A stretch of DNA of 9,465 nt. Source: W0P28-013 sp963621145 (GTDB lineage: Bacteria > Bacteroidota > Bacteroidia > Bacteroidales > Paludibacteraceae). Below the pieces are notes generated by a model, which did not search any database, was not told where the DNA came from, and saw only the letters and a list, made by a program, of their open reading frames with translations. The position numbers and the translations under genes were made by a program. The first letter of the stretch is position 1. Each line of letters opens with the position of its first letter. Shown one piece after another: positions 6,837 through 9,465 of the stretch. The stretch lies in contig CAVFDI010000062.1 of assembly GCA_963621145.1 (NCBI GenBank), forward strand, positions 1-9,465, written 5' to 3'.

Positions 6837-8164
6837 TTCTCTTTTTCGTTTGATTCGGCTTCGGGTGCAATGGTTAGTTTCACGCGCTGAATGCGGTGTT
6901 TGCCCAGTGCCGTAACCTCGAAATTGTAACGGTCGAAAGTGATTTTTTCGCCTTTTGCCGGAAAATCACCCTTTAACTCGAGCAACAAACCCGCCAAAGT
7001 GTCGACCTCTTCGGCATTATGTCCGAATGTCTCGTTGTCAATTTCGGTGGCTTTGAAAAAATCGTTCAGCGATATTTTAGCCTCGAAAAGATAGGTGTGG
7101 TCGTCAATTTTTGTGTAGAGATGCTCGTCGTCGTCGTGTTCGTCGCTGATGTCGCCAACCACCTCTTCTAAAATATCTTCCATGGTGACCATGCCCAGCG
7201 TGCCACCAAATTCGTCGACTACAATGGCCACATGAATTTTGTTTTTCTGAAATTCGCGCAGCAGATCGTCAATTTTTTTTGTTTCTGGCACAAAGTAGGC
7301 GGGACGCACAAGCGTTTGCCACTTGAAAGTGTCGCTTTTGCCAAGGTGCGGCAGCAGGTCCTTGATGTAGAGAATGCCGCGAATGTCGTCCTGCGAATTG
7401 TTCACCACTGGCACGCGCGAATAGCCATTTTCTTCCACTATGCGCAGCACTTCGGAGTATGGCATTTTGGTGCTGACCGTGAGCATATCAAGGCGCGTGG
7501 TCATCACACTTGCCACATCGGTGTTGCCAAAATTGGCGATGCCTTTCAGCATATCTTTCTCCTCGTCCAAACCTTTGTCGCTGGTAGTCAGGTCGATTGC
7601 CTCGTTCACTTCGTCAATCGAAAGGCTGTCGTGGCGCGGGCGGGCAAGACGGTTCACCGATTTTGTCGATTTCACCAAAATCCACGCAAAGGGCTTGCAT
7701 AGTTTGCAGGCAAACGCCAACGGGCGAGCATTTCGGTGAGCCACTTTCACAGGATCTTGCTGCGAAAGCACCTTCGGCATTATCTCGCCAAAAAGCAAAA
7801 GCAGGAAAGTGATGATAACAGTCTCGATCAAGAACTCGACCCATACTTCGTTGAATATCAGCAATTTATCGACCAGTAGAGCCGACAGCATGACTATTGC
7901 CACATTCACAAAATTGTTGGTGATGAGAATGGTTGCCAGCAGATATTCCGACCGTTTCAGAAGCCCAAGCACTGTGCGGTCGATGGGCGTGTCGGCGGCC
8001 TCCATGTCGCTCAAATTTTGCGGCGTGAGCGAAAAAAACGCCGATTCACTGCTCGATGCAAAGCCCGAAATGGCCAGCAGTAGCGCGATGATTGCAAAGA
8101 TGATGACGCTGGAAATGTTGAATGGCTGCCAAGTTACAGCCGAGAGTAAAAGGGGAATATCCAT
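6833..8164 (-). CDS. gldE: GldE, CNNM/CorC-type membrane protein with CBS domains
   Basis: A 443-residue inner-membrane protein of the hemolysin C/CorC family. Domain order: CNNM (DUF21) transmembrane domain about 18-190, with helices near 18-36, 75-99 and 108-128 and the SSSESAFFSL motif (37-46); first CBS motif about 218-272 (VMTTRLDMLTV to GILYIKDLLPHL); second CBS about 285-337 with the strongly conserved VDEFGGTLGMVTMEDILEE (316-334); and a C-terminal CorC/HlyC domain about 350-432. The family is tied to magnesium or cobalt export and, in Flavobacterium, to gliding; the ligand here is unknown. The acidic run DEHDDDEH (341-348) links CBS and CorC domains. It is the first gene of the operon, about 130 bases downstream of a strong promoter match, and it shares ATGA with gldD. 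The name GldE rests on the adjacent gldD and ssb. Confidence 0.9.
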   Translation of the reverse strand: MDIPLLLSAVTWQPFNISSVIIFAIIALLLAISGFASSSESAFFSLTPQNLSDMEAADTPIDRTVLGLLKRSEYLLATILITNNFVNVAIVMLSALLVDKLLIFNEVWVEFLIETVIITFLLLLFGEIMPKVLSQQDPVKVAHRNARPLAFACKLCKPFAWILVKSTKSVNRLARPRHDSLSIDEVNEAIDLTTSDKGLDEEKDMLKGIANFGNTDVASVMTTRLDMLTVSTKMPYSEVLRIVEENGYSRVPVVNNSQDDIRGILYIKDLLPHLGKSDTFKWQTLVRPAYFVPETKKIDDLLREFQKNKIHVAIVVDEFGGTLGMVTMEDILEEVVGDISDEHDDDEHLYTKIDDHTYLFEAKISLNDFFKATEIDNETFGHNAEEVDTLAGLLLELKGDFPAKGEKITFDRYNFEVTALGKHRIQRVKLTIAPEAESNEKEK

Positions 8165-8236
8165 ATTTTGTGTGAATGGTGATGGTTGATCGAAATTTCG
8201 GAGTAAGCGATTTAGAATTAAAAAGCAGATCCCTGT

Positions 8237-8264
8237 CTATTGTCTTTAATCTTTGTTCTTTATT
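8237..8264. repeat. degenerate tandem 7-bp repeat array B (four units) in the gldE leader
   Basis: On the plus strand four contiguous 7-mers occur: CTATTGT (8237), CTTTAAT (8244), CTTTGTT (8251) and CTTTATT (8258), consensus CTTT(A/G)(A/T)T. The unit CTTTAAT differs by one base from CTCTAAT of the array at 2340-2381. The array ends just beyond the U-tract of the ssb terminator and lies inside the predicted gldE 5' leader, where it reads as an AAAG-rich purine tract. Confidence 0.75.
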
Positions 8265-8265
8265 C

Positions 8266-8303
8266 AAAAAAAACAACGCAGGAACGAAAAAAATCGTCCC
8301 TGC
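8266..8303 (-). terminator. rho-independent terminator of ssb
   Basis: Read on the minus strand, the arms GCAGGGACG (8303-8295) and CGTTCCTGC (8286-8278) form a 9-bp stem with one G-U pair around an 8-base U-rich loop. After GTTG comes a run of eight T (8273-8266). This is a complete intrinsic terminator 40 bases past the ssb stop codon. The base of its 5' arm is also the last base of the predicted gldE -7 element. Confidence 0.8.
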
Positions 8304-8333
8304 AAAGTTACAGTTTTTTACTGAATGAACAAA
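8303..8333 (-). promoter_or_regulatory. promoter of the gldE operon (Bacteroidota -33/-7 type)
   Basis: On the minus strand TTTG (8333-8330) is followed after exactly 19 bases by TAACTTTG (8310-8303), matching the Bacteroidota primary-sigma pattern TTTG-N19-21-TAnnTTTG at every fixed base. The predicted start of transcription near 8297 lies inside the 5' arm of the ssb terminator, so this transcript would lack part of that arm and should read through. The leader to the gldE ATG would be about 130 bases. Confidence 0.72.
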
Positions 8334-8342
8334 AATTCGTTT

Positions 8343-8816
8343 TTAGAACGGCAGATCGCTTTCGTTAGCCGCATCGTTTGCTACAGGAGCATCGTCGAAT
8401 GGGTTGGCTTGAACAGCGGGTTCTTGCGCTGGAGCAACAGCAGGTTGAGGAGCAGCCTGATGGTTTTCTCCGTTGTTGTCGGGACGGCGACCGAGCAATT
8501 GCAGTTGGTCGGCATAGATCTCGGCGATATAGCGTTTGACACCTGTTTTGTCCTCGTACGAGCGCGTTTTAATCTTGCCCTCGATGAAGAGTTGGCTGCC
8601 TTTTTTCACGTATTTCTCGACGAACTCAGCGGTTTGACGCCAAGCCACGATGTTGTGCCATTCGGTACGATCGGGAACTTCGGTTCCGTTGTTCATTTTG
8701 TAGCCTCTTTCGGTGGTAGCGAGTGGAAAGTTGGCCACTGCCACATTTTTCTCCAAATAGCGTACTTCTGGGTCTTTGCCCACATTGCCTACAAGAATTA
8801 CTTTGTTGACTGACAT
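8343..8816 (-). CDS. ssb: single-stranded DNA-binding protein
   Basis: A 157-residue SSB that coats single-stranded DNA in replication, repair and recombination. The OB fold spans 1-109: MSVNKVILVGNVGKDPEVRY at the start, FPLATTERG (30-38), TEWHNIVAWRQTAEF (51-65) with the DNA-stacking tryptophans W53 and W59, KKGSQLFIEGKIKTRSYEDK (71-90) and a closing YADQLQLLG (101-109). A flexible A/P/Q-rich linker (110-150) leads to the acidic tip ESDLPF (152-157), the partner-binding tail equivalent to DIPF in E. coli. Length is normal. The ATG at 8814-8816 follows a leader of about 50 bases from a strong promoter match; the leader carries a duplicated 10-mer right next to the ATG. An intrinsic terminator follows the gene, so ssb appears to be its own transcription unit. 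Confidence 0.97.
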   Translation of the reverse strand: MSVNKVILVGNVGKDPEVRYLEKNVAVANFPLATTERGYKMNNGTEVPDRTEWHNIVAWRQTAEFVEKYVKKGSQLFIEGKIKTRSYEDKTGVKRYIAEIYADQLQLLGRRPDNNGENHQAAPQPAVAPAQEPAVQANPFDDAPVANDAANESDLPF

Positions 8817-8842
8817 AGTGTGTAATGATTAAAGTGTGTAAT
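8817..8842. repeat. 10-bp perfect direct repeat abutting the ssb start codon
   Basis: The 10-mer ATTACACACT (minus strand) occurs at 8842-8833 and again at 8826-8817, separated by TTAATC; the second copy ends directly before the ATG. The 16-bp period places both copies in the 5' untranslated region. It could be a protein- or ribosome-binding element or a small duplication; nothing in the sequence decides. Confidence 0.7.
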
Positions 8843-8871
8843 AAAAAATGGATTGCTCCACAAAAGTGCGT

Positions 8872-8902
8872 CAAAGGTAGAGTTTATTTTTCGACCAACA
8901 AA
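8872..8902 (-). promoter_or_regulatory. ssb promoter (Bacteroidota -33/-7 type)
   Basis: On the minus strand TTTG (8902-8899), 19 bases, then TACCTTTG (8879-8872) fits the Bacteroidota primary-sigma consensus at all fixed positions with the usual spacing. Transcription would start near 8866, about 50 bases before the ssb ATG. The same 19-base spacing is seen at the gldE promoter. A T6-CGC-A6 inverted repeat (8904-8918) lies directly upstream of the -33 element. The rest of the gap (to 9012) is AT-rich with no gene seen. Confidence 0.75.
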
Positions 8903-9012
8903 ATTTTTTCGCAAAAAAGTGAAAGATTTTTCAAAAAATTATTTCAACGAAAATATAATTTGCTGATTTTCAGTAAAATACAATTTCTGATAGTTGCAAT
9001 CATTTAGAGACT

Positions 9013-9402
9013 CTACAAGAAAAAACAGAGCAAAACCACCACCACTTTGCGCACCATGCCCTCGGTGCGGGCTATTTGGCGACCGCGGCTGTCGTACACA
9101 TAACTGCCGTCGACTCTGCCCAGTTGCTGCCCATGACTGTCGTATACATATTTGCCATCTATTCGCCCCATTTGCTTGCCTGTGCTGCTGTAGATATATT
9201 CGCCATCGAGCCGGCCAATCTGACTTCCACTGCTGTTGTAGATGTAGTCGCCGTCCATTCTAAACGCCTGCCGACCGTTGCTGTCGTAGATGTATTTTCC
9301 GTCGATGCGATACATTTGGTGGCCATGCCCATCGTAAATATATTGTGCCGATGCGCTGATAATAGCAAAAAATGCTGCAATCAACAAAATTGTTCGTTTC
9401 AT
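9013..9402 (-). CDS. secreted protein of six 16-residue YIYD/G repeats (beta-flower-like)
   Basis: A 129-residue protein. MKRTILLIAAFFAIISASAQ is a typical signal peptide with likely cleavage after SASA or SAQ, so export is expected. Residues 21-116 are six unbroken 16-residue repeats, consensus Y(I/V)Y(D/N/S)SxGxQ(M/I/L)xR(I/V/L/M)DG(K/D/E/S). The pattern resembles what are called 4- or 5-fold beta-flower proteins of Bacteroidota, in which each repeat would form one blade of a small closed beta structure; that match is from memory and there are six repeats here. The last repeat degenerates to ARTEGM and is followed by VRKVVVVLLCFFL, a basic pair and hydrophobic tail running to the stop. The ATG at 9400-9402 is chosen because the signal peptide starts there; the frame is open 13 codons further upstream. 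Function unknown. Confidence 0.8.
   Translation of the reverse strand: MKRTILLIAAFFAIISASAQYIYDGHGHQMYRIDGKYIYDSNGRQAFRMDGDYIYNSSGSQIGRLDGEYIYSSTGKQMGRIDGKYVYDSHGQQLGRVDGSYVYDSRGRQIARTEGMVRKVVVVLLCFFL
9055..9342 (-). repeat. six in-frame 48-bp coding repeats
   Basis: Six consecutive 48-base units encode the 16-residue repeats of the secreted protein; boundaries fall at 9342, 9294, 9246, 9198, 9150 and 9102. The units are well conserved in protein but clearly diverged in DNA, so the amplification is old and under selection for residue pattern rather than a recent slippage event. Confidence 0.85.
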
Positions 9403-9465
9403 AACTTGCTGAATTTTAAGGTTTTGTGAATATTTCTCCAAATTTTACGCCATTTTGTGGAATTA

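Noticed and set aside
9005..9015. 11-base palindrome TAGAGACTCTA over the stop codon of the repeat protein
   Set aside because: The arms have a one-base centre and cannot form a hairpin loop; no U-tract follows. A chance or restriction-like site is enough to explain it.
9055..9342. Regular 48-bp repeats considered as a CRISPR array
   Set aside because: There are no unique spacers, the repeats are diverged in DNA, and they are in frame within a protein with a signal peptide.
9439..9446. AAAATTTG as a -7 element for the repeat protein gene
   Set aside because: The first base deviates from TAnnTTTG, and the -33 position falls outside the window, so it cannot be judged.

Overview
The window reads as a compact stretch of a Bacteroidota chromosome, most likely Bacteroidales or a relative. 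Evidence: GldD and GldE homologues, a bacterial geranylgeranylglyceryl/heptaprenylglyceryl phosphate synthase, a DUF4922 protein, no clear Shine-Dalgarno sites, and two promoters with the Bacteroidota primary-sigma spacing (TTTG, 19 bases, TAnnTTTG). All ten genes lie on the minus strand, so transcription runs from high to low coordinates. Genus cannot be assigned from the sequence alone.

Layout in transcription order. (1) 9013-9402: a small secreted protein made of six 16-residue YIYD...G repeats. (2) A 196-base AT-rich gap with a strong ssb promoter and a duplicated 10-mer directly before the start codon. (3) ssb (8343-8816), then a rho-independent terminator and a second strong promoter that overlap one another. 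(4) An apparent operon of eight genes: gldE, gldD, a 4'-phosphopantetheinyl transferase, a GGGP synthase, a tandem-domain family 2 glycosyltransferase, a DUF4922 HIT-like protein, a SpoIID/LytB-domain protein and a PrsW-type membrane protease. Three pairs overlap by 1 to 4 bases (gldE/gldD, transferase/GGGP synthase, SpoIID/prsW), which suggests translational coupling.

The common theme is the cell envelope. GldE and GldD are an inner-membrane CBS/CorC protein and a lipoprotein. The GGGP synthase makes a polyprenyl glycerol ether phosphate. The glycosyltransferase, the DUF4922 protein (related in motif to nucleotide-sugar phosphorylases) and the SpoIID-like glycan enzyme suggest glycan synthesis or turnover. 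PrsW is an intramembrane protease. A shared pathway is inferred, not shown.

The least expected structure is non-coding. Three separate intergenic gaps of the operon each hold a degenerate tandem array with a strict 7-bp period (2340-2381, 6194-6221, 8237-8264), with related units. Two further gaps hold 26-bp hairpins that start with almost the same 9-mer. I see no CRISPR array, tRNA, rRNA, transposase or defence system.
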